From assembly GCA_951802425.1 (NCBI GenBank), contig OX637796.1, positions 1,426,001 through 1,490,000 on the forward strand: a DNA stretch of 64,000 nucleotides, given 5' to 3'. Below, piece by piece: positions 1 through 13,400 of the stretch. The position numbers were made by a program, and so were the translations under genes. The notes below the pieces were generated by a model. The model did no database searches and was not told the origin of the DNA. It was given only the letters and a program-made list of their open reading frames with translations. The DNA comes from Clavaria fumosa (Eukaryota > Basidiomycota > Agaricomycetes > Agaricales > Clavariaceae). Position 1 is the first letter of the stretch; every line of letters begins with the position of its first letter.

Positions 1-1265
1 GATTCTTACCGGTTTCTCCAGCCTATCTCACTCCCGCACAACAAGCATTATTTGGCACTATACCTTCTTTCCCTTCGGACTGCGATGATGAAGATGTTGC
101 ATCCCCCCCGACATCACCGTCGCCATCGCCATCGCCATCACCGTCGCCGCCCAATTCCCAGAGTTCTCATGGTTCTAGCTCGTCGTCTTTGACATCCCTT
201 TCCTCCACTTCATCTCAACGACCGCGAGTCAACTACCTCAGGGCCCTGCAACGCGCGATCCACACTCACGATGGGCCCCTCTTTCGGAAAGCCCTTCATG
301 CTATCAATACTCTCTTTCGTTCGCTCAAATACCCACCACTGCCTTCCAACCTTGATTTATTTGAACCAAGCCCGAACAATGTTCTCATGGAAGCAGTAAA
401 ACGCTGGACGTTTGGCCCCCCACCAGCAGTTGTAATGCGCATTATCGAGGAGACGTATCAGCGGTGTGTAGGACCGAAGATACGAACGCTTGGGCGCTAC
501 GAGGCGTTCTCGTCGGCTGTCTACGGCGAACTCATGCCGTCTTTTATCTCTGACATTACGCGTGTCACTGGTCTTTCGCCATCTTCCCTCATGCTTGACC
601 TAGGTTCAGGTGTTGGTAATGTTGTCATTCAGGCGAGCCTGCAAACCGGATGCAGGAGTTTTGGCGTAGAGTTGATGCCTGCACCTGCACAAGTCGCCCG
701 AGAGCAGCTAGAAGAATTCAAGAGACGATGTAGAATGTGGGGGGTGTCCATGGGCGAAGTGGAGTTAGAAGAAGGAGACATGTTAGAAAGCAGCAGAGTG
801 TCCGAGCTTTTACGCGAAGCAGATGTTGTACTGATCAACAACAAAGTCTTCAAGGAGAAACGTACGTATTCTTTACCTGCGTCGGCTGCGTGCGCCTCAC
901 AGATATTGGCCTTTTTTTAGTGAACGAGGCTCTTCGAATCAAATTTCTGGACATGAAAGAGGGAGCGATCGTCGTGTCTCTCCAACCGTTCGTTTCTTCG
1001 CTCAATGCGCGCGTCACTGAGCGTAACGTGCGTATTACCAGTCATTGCACGTCTCTCTCATTTCTCACCTAATTCTGTTTAGATCGATGACATCAGCGCT
1101 ATTTTTGATGTGACGGAGCGGCGTTATCATTCCGGCAGCGTTTCCTGGGGCCCGCTCGGCGGTTCGTATTACTTGCATCGCATAGATCGAGCGGGATATA
1201 CTCGCGTCAGGCAACAATTTGAGAATACTAGAGCAGGCGGGAGAAGTGGCAGGGCTAGGAGGTAA
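1..1265 (+). CDS. DOT1: DOT1-type histone H3-K79 methyltransferase, 3' part (5' end outside window)
   Basis: This gene encodes the catalytic end of the nucleosomal histone H3 lysine-79 methyltransferase, a chromatin enzyme that uses S-adenosylmethionine. It is partial, because the reading frame is open to the left edge. A Ser/Pro-rich linker precedes the DOT1 fold. The fold is recognised by the loop YEAFSSAVYGEL, the SAM-binding motif LDLGSGVGN, the acidic GVEL strand and the VLINNKVF block. Two introns fit the frame, 862-920 (donor GTACGT) and 1028-1082 (donor GTGCGT). The last exon reads SWGPLGGSYYLH and stops with TAA at 1263-1265. These motifs are diagnostic, so family assignment is secure. 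The N-terminal half cannot be judged. Confidence 0.93.
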
Positions 1266-1487
1266 ATGTTTAGTACTTTTAGTACCCAGTATAATTAGAT
1301 GATTGATACTCCTGATCGTAGATACTATACCTTATTTCGTATACGATATCCTTACAGCACATTATTTCTAATCACCTACCTACCCTTTCCCTTCAAGTGC
1401 GATCTGCGGCGGCACGAAAGTTCGTAACGCCTGACTCGGAGATTCGATCACGTGAATCACCATCTTGCAACAGAAACGTAGCTAGCC

Positions 1488-4339
1488 ATGGAACCTACTC
1501 TCAACATAACGCGTCTACCCACGCTATCGCCGCCACCTTTACCCTACCAAGCACCATATGATCCTTACCGCTGTCAGCAAACGCCGCTGGTAATAGACAA
1601 CGGCTCGACGAATCTCCGCTGGGGTTTCTGCACCTCCCCAGATCCTTTCTCTAACCTCAATGTCGTTGCTAGATATAAGGAACGCAAGTACAACAAGCCC
1701 TTGCTTTTATTCGGTGATGCTATTGACGCAGAAAGCGGCGCAAAAGCTCAAGCAAAAACCCCATGGGAAGGCGACGTGCTCCTGAACGTTGACGCCTTGG
1801 TGAGCCAAATGGTGTGCGTGAAAGTATAATCTAACACCTAGTTTTGAGGCTGCAGGAGAATGCGCTGGATTACGCGTTTTTACAACTGGGTATCGATACT
1901 CCTTCTGTTGACCACCCGATCATCATGTCCGAACGGCTCTGCACTCCTCTACATTCGAGAACATGTGAGTACCTTCCTCCTCTTTGCCCCGCTCTGTCTG
2001 AATAGGAAGTTAGTAACGTCCGAGCTCATGTTTGAACTGTATTCTGTCCCGTCTTTGGCTTATTGTGTTGATTCTGTTATGTCATTCTACCACAATCAGC
2101 CTGAGTCAAAAACCCCGTTCACGTCCGACGGGCTAATCGTCTCGTTCAACACGGCATCCACGTCTGTATTGCCCATATTAAGTGGAAAGGGTATTATGAG
2201 TCATGCAAAACGGTTTGCACCTTTTCTGCTCACAATAATCTTCATTCACTTCAATCTTATGTGCACAGCATCCCTTGGGGTGCTTCTCAAGCTGCAGAAC
2301 ACTTGCTGAAGCTTATTCAACTCAAATACCCTAATTTTCCGACTCGCGTAACGGCATCACAGTCTACTGTAAGCCTTATCGAGTTCCCTTTGGTTCAATG
2401 TCCTTACAGGTTTTCCACAAGTGGATGCTGCAGAATTTCTGCGAATTCGCTCCAGATTACATGGCCCTTCTTCGCACTTTGAAGGAGCCATCGAATTTAC
2501 GTGCCGCAGAACGCATCATTCAGTTCCCATTCGCACAGCCGATCTTCGAGGAGAAAACAGAGGAAGAGTTGGCAAGGTTGGCAGAAAAGAGGAAGGAGCA
2601 AGGACGGAAGCTACAAGAGATTGCTGCCAAAGCCCGACAGGAGAAGGTATGTCTCATCGTCATGACTTCGAATCTCACTCACCCTATAGACCTGCAGCTA
2701 GCGAGGAAAGAGAATGATCTGAATTACCTACTGCAGCTGAGAGAGGGCAAGGAGGACAATAAACGAACATGGGCAGTAAGACGACCCTTCAACATATTTT
2801 ACACACATCTCTCATGCAGTCAAACCAGCACACCTTACAAGCTGAAGGTTTTGATGATGACGACACACTGGACGATGCCATAAAGAAACTTGAACTCGAT
2901 GTAAAGAAGGCGAAAAAGAAAGACACAGAAGGGGAAGATGCGACGGTTGTGAGTATGTGGTAGCCCTTCGCTTGTTGTTCTTATATTTTCTTCTAGCAGG
3001 AGGAGTCAACGTTCCCTCTCCTAGACGTGCCTGACGAAGAGGTAGGTGTTATTTTTATGAACCGGGTTTGAAGTCTAATTATGCTTGGATGCTAGCTTGA
3101 TGAGGAAGGTTTGAAAGACAAAAAGAAACAGAAGATTATGAAAGCGGGCTTCGAAGCGCGAGCAAGAGCTCGACGTGAAAAAGAGAGAGAGCGTGAAGAG
3201 AAGGAAATGGAGGAGAAAAGGGAGTTGGAAGAGAGAGAAGCGGACTTGAAAGGATGGGCCAGCCGCATGAAACGGGAACAAGAAGTATGCCCAGTATCGT
3301 CTCTTCGCTGCTTCGAGGACGATCTGACTGTCTTGCATTTGAAGGTACTCATGACTCGGATCAAGGAGAGAGCCCGGAGGAAGGCAGCCCTCAGCGATCG
3401 GAAAAGCGCGGCTGCTCAGGCACGGATGAAAAGCATCGCCAGCTTAGCCGCTGATGACCGTGTGCCGAAGAAAAAGAAGAAGGCGGGCGGAGGTAAGTTT
3501 TGCCTTTAGTAGTCTCCGAATCCTCATTTGACGGCGACAGAGGACATGTTTGGAGCGGATGATGCTGACTGGGCTATATATCGAAAGATTGTGCGTGATC
3601 ATAGCAAAGTCCCTTCGCCCATGCTTATTATGCACGGCAGAATATTGCCGCGGTCTCTTCAGACGAAGAGGAGGACTTCGTCCACCTGCAGGCCATAGAG
3701 CAGAAGTTGTTGGCTTATGATCCCCATTTCACTACTGAGCATACACACGCCTCAATCACTACTCAACGTTCTGCATTGCTGTCGGCTTTCAGACCACGAT
3801 ATGCCGAGGGTGACGTCGAGGGTCCGTTCATCTGCCGAGAGCCACATGCCGATTGGTCTAACTATCGATTCAGGAAACTCGCGTATTCACCTGAACGTGG
3901 AGCGGTGGAAGGTGTGCGAGACTTGGTTCTCGCCGACGATAGCTGGTGTTGATTCTGCCGGACTTGGGGAGGTTTTGCAACATTTGTTGGCGCGTTTTCC
4001 CGACCGAGACAAAGAGCGTTTGGTGAAGGCAAGCAAGGCAAACATCTTTAACAGAGCAGGGACTAATGTGCTGATCGTGACCAGAACGTGTTTGTAACCG
4101 GACTACCTTCGCGGCTTCCTGGCCTGACTGCTCGGCTTCATGCTGCTCTCCGTCCTATTCTTCCTCCTGAGATGACAATAAATATCGCGGAAGCGACTGA
4201 CCGTGCCTCAGACGCCTGGAGGGGTATGGCAGCGTTCGCCAAGACGGACGAATTCAAGCATGTCTCTATAACACGAGCAGAATACGAGGAATTGGGCAGC
4301 GAGCGAGTCAAGCGATGGTGGGGGGGCAATTGGCGATGA
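1488..4339 (+). CDS. ARP5: Actin-related protein 5, INO80 chromatin-remodelling subunit (14 exons, ~727 aa)
   Basis: Arp5 is a nuclear actin-fold subunit of the INO80 remodeller that couples ATPase activity to nucleosome sliding. The start ATG at 1488 opens a proline-rich leader followed by LVIDNGSTNLRWGF (actin phosphate loop 1). Later come the MSERLCTPLHSR and ELMFELYSVPSLAY blocks. A long Glu/Lys/Arg-rich coiled-coil insertion containing LLDVPDEE and SAAAQARMKSIA is the Arp5 hallmark. The C-terminus ends FVTGLPSRLPG...WWGGNWR. Introns in phase are 1800-1855, 1965-2013, 2213-2268, 2369-2409, 2647-2697, 2776-2819, 2949-2999, 3042-3095, 3285-3344, 3493-3540, 3591-3640, 3822-3873 and 4029-4084. 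The exons sum to 2184 nt. The last intron has a GC donor. The gene lies 222 bp downstream of DOT1 and converges on SEC4. Confidence 0.93.
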
Positions 4340-4521
4340 TGAGAAGGCAACTTGATTAACGAGACGCATCTGCTTCACGAGTGTTATATATACAAATGGG
4401 GAATGCCACATGTAGGTAATACATGTGAGAAAGAGAATGGAGCCTACGTTCCAATAGTAGCGATAGAAATATAAGCCACCGTCCTACGGAGCTCTTGGGG
4501 CTGGGCCTGCAGGCACGACCA

Positions 4522-5423
<902 letters not shown>

Positions 5424-5597
5424 GACAGAAAACCAAGCTCCTTGAGGCAGAAACGTAGTCCCCTCGTATTGCGGCGCATCAATCAAATGCTGCAAATCTG
5501 ACATAAGCAATATTAGATAATTGTATCATGTGACAGCAAGGACAGCCTTTCAAGTGCCTTGAGCAGTCGCAGTCTGAAGCTTGTAAAGGTAGATTCC

Positions 5598-6985
5598 ATG
5601 CTTGCCCGCTCTTCGTGCTCGTCGCTGCTGTATAAGCGCGCCTTTACCGGCGCAGCTGCCGCCGCTCACTTGGGCCGTCGATATCACCCCTTTATCACGA
5701 CAACGCCACCGGGAGTCGCTTGGCCGCATGCGAACCTAGTACCAATCGTCATCGAACAGACTGTGCGTGTTGTCCGTTTCCTGTTGTCCTTCTACACGCT
5801 CACTCGAGCGTCGCGTCTTGACGCAGGGGCGAGGTGAACGCTCGTATGACATCTACTCGCGACTTCTGCGAGAGCGTGTCATCATGCTTTGCGGACCAGT
5901 AAGCAGCGTTCAAGTCTTTCATCAAACGTGCTCGTCCATCTTAGGGGATGAATTCATAGATATGTGATGAAGGCTCTTCTCTGGTAATCGCTCAGCTGTT
6001 GTTCCTAGAGGCGGAAGACACGTCCAAGCCGATACATCTTTATATCAACTCTCCTGGAGGAAGCGTGACGGCGGGTATGGCAATCTATGACACCGTTAGC
6101 ATTAAACTACCAAATTACGCATCGCCTGAACTTGGATTTTTTCAGATGCAGGTTCCACTGTCTCTATCGTCATATATTTGCAGTCCCGCATTTGGGAGCT
6201 GACAAGGGTTCTTTCCTTTTTCCTCTTTCTTTGGCTTCGGCGTTAGTACGTGTCCTCGCCGATCCATACATACTGTGTAGGCCAAGCGTGCTCCATGGGA
6301 TCGGTCCTCCTTGCCGCAGGTGCGTCGGGAGGTCACCCATTGGGGTAATTTCTGTATTCATTCACTGATTCCAATTCTGGTATTAAAGGGGAGAAGGGGA
6401 AGCGCCATTGTCTTCCCAACGCATCCCTCATGATTCACCGTGAGCCAATCGTTCCATCGTGCCCTTGCCCATTCCTGGTTATCTTGCTACTTCTGTACAA
6501 TTTACATCCTGATTTGATTGTTTTGTCTCGGCTTTGACGTCTGATCCACTGCCTTTGAGGTACCAGAGCCATCAGGTGGAACTTCAGGGCCAGCGGCGGA
6601 CATCGCTATACATGCAAAACAGATCGTGCGTCTCAGCGAGCGTCTGACCGGGATATATCGGCGCCACTGTCGGAAGGAGGATGAGAGCGAAGAAGACGCT
6701 CTGCAGCGGTTTAGTATGTCGTCAGCAGTCTTCGAGCAACGCAGGACCGCCTGCACTCACTGCCACTTATTTTATTCTAGAGGGCGCGTTGGAGCGGGAC
6801 TGCTTCTTTACATGTAAGGGCCATTTCCAGCTCGGGCCTGTTTCTGATATAAAAACGGAAATGCAGCTCAGGAAGCCTTAGATTTTGGTCTCGTGGACTC
6901 TATCTTAGAAAAGAGTCCGAAGACAGATGCGGGGCCATCGAAGGAGATATCGCCCAACCGAGAAGAAACGGGCACTTCCAAATAA
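5598..6985 (+). CDS. CLPP: Mitochondrial ATP-dependent Clp protease proteolytic subunit (9 exons, ~266 aa)
   Basis: ClpP is the barrel-shaped serine peptidase that degrades matrix proteins fed by ClpX. The N-terminus is rich in Arg, Ser and Ala and lacks acids, fitting a mitochondrial presequence. The ClpP blocks run [46 protein letters not shown] (catalytic Ser), [14 protein letters not shown] (catalytic His) and LERD (catalytic Asp region), then [12 protein letters not shown]. Introns consistent with frame are 5763-5826, 5899-5959, 6095-6145, 6152-6246, 6320-6388, 6440-6566, 6714-6780 and 6814-6866. The fourth exon (6146-6151) is only 6 nt and supplies the invariant Met-Gln after YDT. The stop is TAA at 6983-6985. 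The exact splice at 6320 (donor GTGCGT) was chosen because it preserves family spacing. Confidence 0.9.
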
Positions 6986-7480
6986 CGAAATCACCCTCGT
7001 TGCTTTGGCAGAATCAATTGATTACGTAATTCTCTGTTGCTGCACGACTGAATTGCAAATCAACTAAATTACCCAATTTTCGATATTCTGATCCGTTCAA
7101 TTCTGATCCGTTCATATGACTGATGGCACACGCATTTGGTTAAATTGGTTGGGTGATGGGAGACGCGGCATTGTGTTACATGCTTGAATACCGTGAAGTG
7201 TTAAATACCGTCAAGTGTTGAATGCCGTTTCATTTGAACCATGGCGATGGACACTGCTATGCATTCAAGTTCAAGCTCTTCTGGCTCTGTCTGTCTGAGG
7301 AAGCAGTTGTGGAGACAACGGGTTGGGAAGGGAGAGCGCGATTGTTACGTAATTGTGATCACGTACCACCAACACTCGAAACAGAACAAGTCTAGTGTGG
7401 CAAGGACTCGCGAGAATGCGAACAAATAAATTGTTCCTTATCTCTGCCTCGTCAACTTCCCTGGGGTAGTGTATTGAGCA
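6986..7480 (+). promoter_or_regulatory. Intergenic region, 3' flank of CLPP and promoter side of the next gene
   Basis: This stretch of about 495 bp has no convincing coding content. It contains two short direct echoes, 'attctgatccgttca' repeated near 7088 and 7101 and a 'gaataccgt.aagtgtt' phrase repeated around 7186-7216. No TATA element with clear spacing was found. Confidence 0.3.
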
Positions 7481-9670
7481 ATGGCTCTCATCTCGCTGCT
7501 CAGGAGGACTTTCTTGCTCTCACTCTGTTTATCAGCATCCCTTGTTTGGGCCACAAATCCAAGGACTCTCGTCATCCCAGTCTCTTTCGACTCGAAGGGC
7601 AGGTATGTCGTCGACGTTGGCATGGTGCGTCTCGTTCCCGTGTAGTCAATTTCTTATGTGTTGATTTGCCTCGCGACCTGCACCTCTGCCCTCTTGCAGT
7701 CGTCGGCGACACTACAACGGTTCAAATTTGCTCTCTCGACGTCGACAGGCTACCTTGTTGTCGCTGGGAGTAATTGCGCCTCGTGCAAAGCCGCTGGAAC
7801 CCCTTTGTAAGTATCACTCTTTATATTTTTTCTGCCTCTTTCTAAACTTTGGTGTTACAGATACACCATGTCATCCAGTGCTCGGGCTCTCAGACCAAAC
7901 CGTCAAAACGTCAGCGTTGCGGACGCTAGCTCCATCGTTGGCAATGTCATCAAGGAAGACTGTCTCTTGGTCCAGAGAAACAGTTCGGTTTGGCGTTACA
8001 ATAACCAGACAGGTGCGTCCGTCTATCCATAAACTTTTTCCTTTGCATTTATTGTATTCTCACATTCACGTAGTCGTTGTGGCCGATACGGGAAATGATT
8101 TTTTCTCTTCCCAAACATCTGGAGTGCTTGGCCTGGGCACGAACACGCACAACGGAGAGCTTGCCGACTCTGTCATTGGTAACTTCTTCACACGGAACCC
8201 TAGAGCAGATAGTTTTGCTTTCGGTATCGCCCTGAATGCGCCAAACACTAATCCCTCCAAAGCCGGCGTACTACATTGGCTCGCCCCAGATCCATCGTCA
8301 TTCGTGGGTCAGATGGTCAACAAGACTGTCATCTCGGACTCGAGCAACAACATTGACTGGATGATTGTCATGGAGTCGTGGCACTACATAAGCCCAGGCA
8401 TCAACCAAATCCGCACTGATATACGGGTGACAATAGACCCCGCTTTTCCCAACCTGTACTTCCCATTGGAAGCGGCTACAGGCATCTGTAGGTTTTCGTC
8501 CTTCCATGACTGCTCATGCTCTGACCACCGTTGTTTAAATAGATAGTACCTTTCCTACCTCCATCTTACAGCCAGACATTGTGTCCTACCCACCGTCACG
8601 GCGCTGGAGTGTTCCTTGCGACGCGAAAATGACACTCATCTTGACTGTAGGCTCGATTTCTGTCACTTTGAAAGAAGACAAGCTCGTCATTAGGGAAGCC
8701 GATGCCTGCTTTGGTGCAATCCAAGGTTGGGCAGATGACACACGCGCCGATTATATCTTTGGTGGAATATTTGCCACTTCCATCTACGTGTGCGCCCGAC
8801 TTCTCATCGCATGTCATGACCTACCAGAAATTAACGATAACACACAGCACCTACATGTATCGGAAGAACGGACCGGACCAGATTGGAATAGGACTCCGCC
8901 CCGATCGTTCTACTCTCTCCGCTGGGGCGCTTGCAGGTATTCTCGTAGGCAGCCTCGTGTTCGTTGGCGTGCTTGCGCTCGGTGTCTTCTACTTTTTCCG
9001 GCGGCGGGCCCTCCGCGGACTGAACGTAACTTCGCCTCTGCTCTCATTCGGGTTCGGCGTGAAGTCTCCAAACAGCGCTGTGCCTCAGGACGAGAGGTTC
9101 GCTGATGTCAAGGTTGAAACCCTGGAGCCCTTCACGCCCTTCACGCCCTTCACGCCCTCATCGGCGCAATATCCGCTCATGATCGACTCGGATGCCCTCC
9201 TCCCCGTTGACCTGTCGCTGCCTTCACCGCGCTCCCCACGGATCCCCACAGCGGGAAGCCACGAGTCGTTCCCGGGCAGCGGCAGCAGGAAGGGGAATGC
9301 GATCACCACCCCCGGCTCCGACACACCTGTTACGGTGTCGTTCCAACGACAGCAGCAGAACCTCGGAAGGGATAGGGAATTCGCTTCCAGCACCCTCTCG
9401 TCCGAAGCAACGAGTGCCACGAACCCAGCAACCCCTTCGCCTGAAGAGGAAGCAATACAATTCGAACCAGTGCCGTCCCTGGCTCTCATTGAGCCTTTCG
9501 ACGTCAATGACGTTGGTCCTCGTGATAATCGTCCTGGTCCCAATGAGGTCCCCGAGACGGACCTCTTCAACGGCGTTCCCCCACCTTCCTTCACGGAAGC
9601 GACAGGGCTGCGGACATCAGCGGCATGGAAGAGGAAACCTCTAACATCTCGAACTGAGAAGTCGGCCTAA
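7481..9670 (+). CDS. Membrane-anchored peptidase A1-like protein lacking the catalytic Asp-Thr-Gly motifs (6 exons, ~628 aa)
   Basis: The protein has a signal peptide (residues 1-24, MALISLLRRTFLLSL...VWA) and a pepsin-fold ectodomain. A single membrane segment lies near residues 378-404 (ALAGILVGSLVFVGVLALG). A ~220-residue Ser/Pro-rich cytosolic tail follows the basic stop-transfer FRRRALRG. The A1 fold is recognised by LGLGTNTHNGELADSVIGNF, FAFGIALN, WSVPCDAKMTLILTVG and DYIFGGIFATSIYV. At the first active-site position the expected DTGS reads STSTG (about residue 61), and the second DTGT reads DPAF (about residue 256). I therefore infer an inactive pseudoprotease, possibly a surface sensor or adhesin. 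Introns are 7625-7699, 7807-7860, 8013-8073, 8488-8542 and 8790-8847, with exons summing to 1887 nt. It converges on the ADAM gene. Confidence 0.8.
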
Positions 9671-10431
9671 CCACTAACCAGTATCCCCTCTTTTCCAGTT
9701 GTTGTAGTTCTTGGTAAAAGACGATGTTCGGATACCCCCGTAGTGATCCTTTCGACTTTGTCCTTTGCAGGAGAGTGTCCGCTGAGGATGGTACTTTGCC
9801 TGGTCTTTCATTTAGTTTGGACCTCCGGCTTCCTCTCTCTACACCTTCTCTTGCTTGCAGTTGCAAGTAGAGAGTAGCCTGGCATGATCTGTGTAAATTT
9901 GGTTCTTGGACTGGGCTTCAGGCACCGTTAGTTACAGTTTACCTTGCAGAGGACTCGGGGATGAGTCCTCGATGAGGTGTCGTAAATGTGCCTCGACCAG
10001 AGGAATTAGCCGTAAGAATGCAACTGCAAATGATTGTTCCCCAGCCGGCTATCCATGCTACCTACAATCTAGGCGTGCAACACAATCACAGATATGTGGT
10101 ATCGTACACTTGCGATCCATAAATAATAACAAATTTCCGACGTGTCCAGTACAGCTTAACCAAAAAGATAGAGCTTTCAGTTCTAATCCAGGAAGAAAGC
10201 TTATCAACTTCATCCATTGTAGGGCGTTGTATCAACCCAGTGGTCCCTTTGCGGCGACAAGCCGTGGGGGGTTCGACGCGCTTGTTGTGGTGCATGAGGC
10301 GAATATGGGTAGGCGGCGAACGAGGAGCGTTCGCGACCAGGTACGATTGGTGGTGAGCGATTGAAGGCCGCACTGAAAGATGGGGGTTGGCGTCTCAGAA
10401 AACCTAGGGACCCAGTACAAGAATCAAAAGC
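9671..10431. other. Convergent 3' intergenic region
   Basis: About 760 bp separates the stop codons of the A1-like gene and the ADAM gene. It must hold both 3' UTRs and polyadenylation signals. Open frames here are short and lack codon-like composition. I see no gene. Confidence 0.4.
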
Positions 10432-13400
10432 TCACTTTGACCCCGGCTGCAGTGCCGCAGGAACGTCCACAGAATAGTTTGAATACGGCTCGAGGGTCGA
10501 TCCCCTTGGCGGTATGGGTGGAGGAGGTCTCGCATAAGCAGGAATCGCAGCCGCATACCCGGCATCTGCACCCCAGCTCGGTATTCGTTGTCCTGGTAAC
10601 CCTCTGAACCCCGGGTCGGGTGCACCATGACCCCGGCTGCTGCTGCCGCAGAAGCAACGTCGGAGGACTGTCCAGGTATGCTCAACTTCTGAGAGGGAAA
10701 GGCGCAGGAATAAAGGTCGCTTACGTCGATAGAATAAAGCCAGCAGAAGTAGTGCAACGATACCGGCGACAATGGTTACTGGTATCGATATTTGCAGGTT
10801 GGACGTGAACCAGGCCTTTTAAAAATTGTTCAGTGAACCTTGGAAGGGATAGTTACTGTGCCCTCACCTTGGCAGTGGAAGCGAAGTTGCCAGGCTGGCA
10901 AGTTCCTTTGCTACAAGTACCGCCCACACCTAGTGTCGGAGAAGAAGCCGTCAAGAGCACGGAAATATCCATGAATGCGCGCGGGGTCTCACCACAAGGA
11001 GAGCCATCCACGAGTGGAGTCTGGAGGAGGACGCATTGCTGAGGGTTCTGAGGATCTTGGCATGACAGTGAGCAACTCTGGTCGTTGAAGCGCGGACAGG
11101 GTTGTGAAAGACCCATAGATGCCCCAGCGGTTTGGCATTGTTCTGACGTGCACATGTCAGTGTGTGGTTCTCAAATTGGGAATACGGCAGAGCGGACGAA
11201 CTGGAGATAGAGGTGCACTGCCCACTGGCGCACGCCAAACCTCCGGAACCACAACTTTTACCTAGAAAAAACAGACGAATGGGCATTGGAGGTACATTTC
11301 ATGTGTGCATTCAATACGGGGGCTCACCATTCGGTACGAATGTGTCAGCAGGACAAGCGGACGAATTCCCGGTGCACATCTCAGGTATATCGCACGACGA
11401 GTCCCTTGAAGGCCTGCAAACTTGCGTAGCAGGCGCGAAAGCACAGCTAGCGGAGCAACACGGGCTGCTGTTGGGATCGCAAACCGCGCCTGGGTTGAAC
11501 TTGCACGTCCTTGAATCGCAGCACGGAGACGTGACGCCACTACCGGGGTCACAATCTTCTCCTTCCTCCACGATACCGTTGCCACACATTTGCAAGGAAA
11601 AGAGTTTGCGCCTAGGGTTGGGGTCAAGGAGACAAGTAGTGTTGGTGGTTTGGCCACTGCCGATGCCAGTCATCAAAGAACCTGCGATATTCACAATCGA
11701 ACTCTTAAGACACTTTAAAAGCTGGGAGAGCAACTTTACTTACACACATTGCCCATGCTACATGGAGAGAAGTTCATCTCCCCCGCGTTTGCAGTAGGAC
11801 TCATCAGAAACTTAGAGTTCGCGTCGCAAGTTGAACCACTAAGGGGGCAGCAAGACGACGTCGCATTACACGAAGCAGTGCACTGAGATAAGAAGTAAGT
11901 ATAGATTCAAACTTGAGGGAAGAGCATTGCTCGAGATGCTGCTCACATCATGCTGCGTAAAAAATGAATTCAATGATGAGCGCACACATGGCGTGAACTG
12001 GGCTACTCACGATGGCGCCGAAATTGTGGCCAATTTCGTGAGCGATGACTTGCCATTCCGTGGGCCCGGCTGTGGAGACCGCCGTGCCCGAAACGATGGA
12101 GGGTGCTTTCCCCCCTGATGTCTGTTGGCAACTGGCAAGGCAATAGATTAGCGCGATAAAGGACGTTCAGAGTGCCAGCGTACAGAGTGCCAAGCCAAGC
12201 AATGCCGACCTCTGAGCCGGTCGGGCAACCACTGCAAACGCCAAAGAATCAGGAACGCAGCTTGTTATGTGATCCCGGAGGGAAAATCATTACCTCATAA
12301 GATGCCAAAGTCCGGCCCCATCATTTCCTTTTCGTCCTCTCCAGTCGGAGAACAACGATAGCCGGTCGTTGAGTTGGACGCTGTCACAATTGACGTTCCA
12401 AGGCGTTGTAGGATCCGGAGTGGTTGGACATCTAGCAGAGAATATCAGCAAGACCAAATAGCACGACGGGTATACAGAATCTCACGTCGGGTTGGAAACT
12501 TTCAACTCGATGATTCCAAGGCTAACGTTAAAGGTCAACTAAGTAACATAAGGGTTAATCAGAAAGAGAAGAGCAAGAACAGGAAGTACACACTTTGTAG
12601 AGAGTGCTTGCGGTGTTCCAATTGGTTAAAATCCTGGATGTTGCATTCTGTACAGTTCCATAGGTGGAAGTATACACGCAATCCGCAGCCACACCCATTA
12701 GGACCTGACCAAGTGTCGATGAGATGCATATTGAGAATAGACCAAAAGAATCGTTTTACAATTTTCTGCGTTTTGGGGCAGCCATCCGTTTTGCCGATGC
12801 TGTTGACAAAGCTGCCAGCAAAAATTTGAGTCACGGTCAATGGGTCGATTCTACCACAACGCACTTCGCTCCAGAGCCAGCACCGGCGACGTCATCACGC
12901 CTCACTGGGGACCGATTGTACCACGACGTAGGATCTGACCGCTTCCGGAGGAGAGCATTGAGTGAAGGATCCGTGTTATGGGCAAATCGTTCAAGCCCGC
13001 ATGCATGTGGTTGTGGCGATATATGGCCGTCAAACCATTCACCAGTGTGACCCGTTCCAAATGCGTGAGGTTTAACAACGTCCGACTCGCGCCACATGAC
13101 AAGCGAGGACTCCGGGTCATCAATCATAGTGGCGAGATCGGGATCATAGGGGTGCTTGGAGCGCAGATAGTTCTCCTTGGTCAGGACGTGATGGACGTCG
13201 CCATTAACAGAGAAGACTCCTTCGTATAGGGGAGCGATGTCTTCGTCTACGTTGCCCTGATCATGTATCATGATCATAGCCCAGCCAAGCTCTGAGCCCT
13301 GTTGAGGTTGACGTACGATACCTGCGGCGTCTTCGCGCATGCGAGAATCGGTGAGATGAGCTGGTATAACTTCACCCCAATACGCCCTAACCGATTCACG

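Noticed and set aside
9085..9594. 169-codon minus-strand frame opposite the A1-like protein tail
   Set aside because: It is a shadow of a Ser/Pro-rich coding exon whose frame is continuous with the transmembrane protein.
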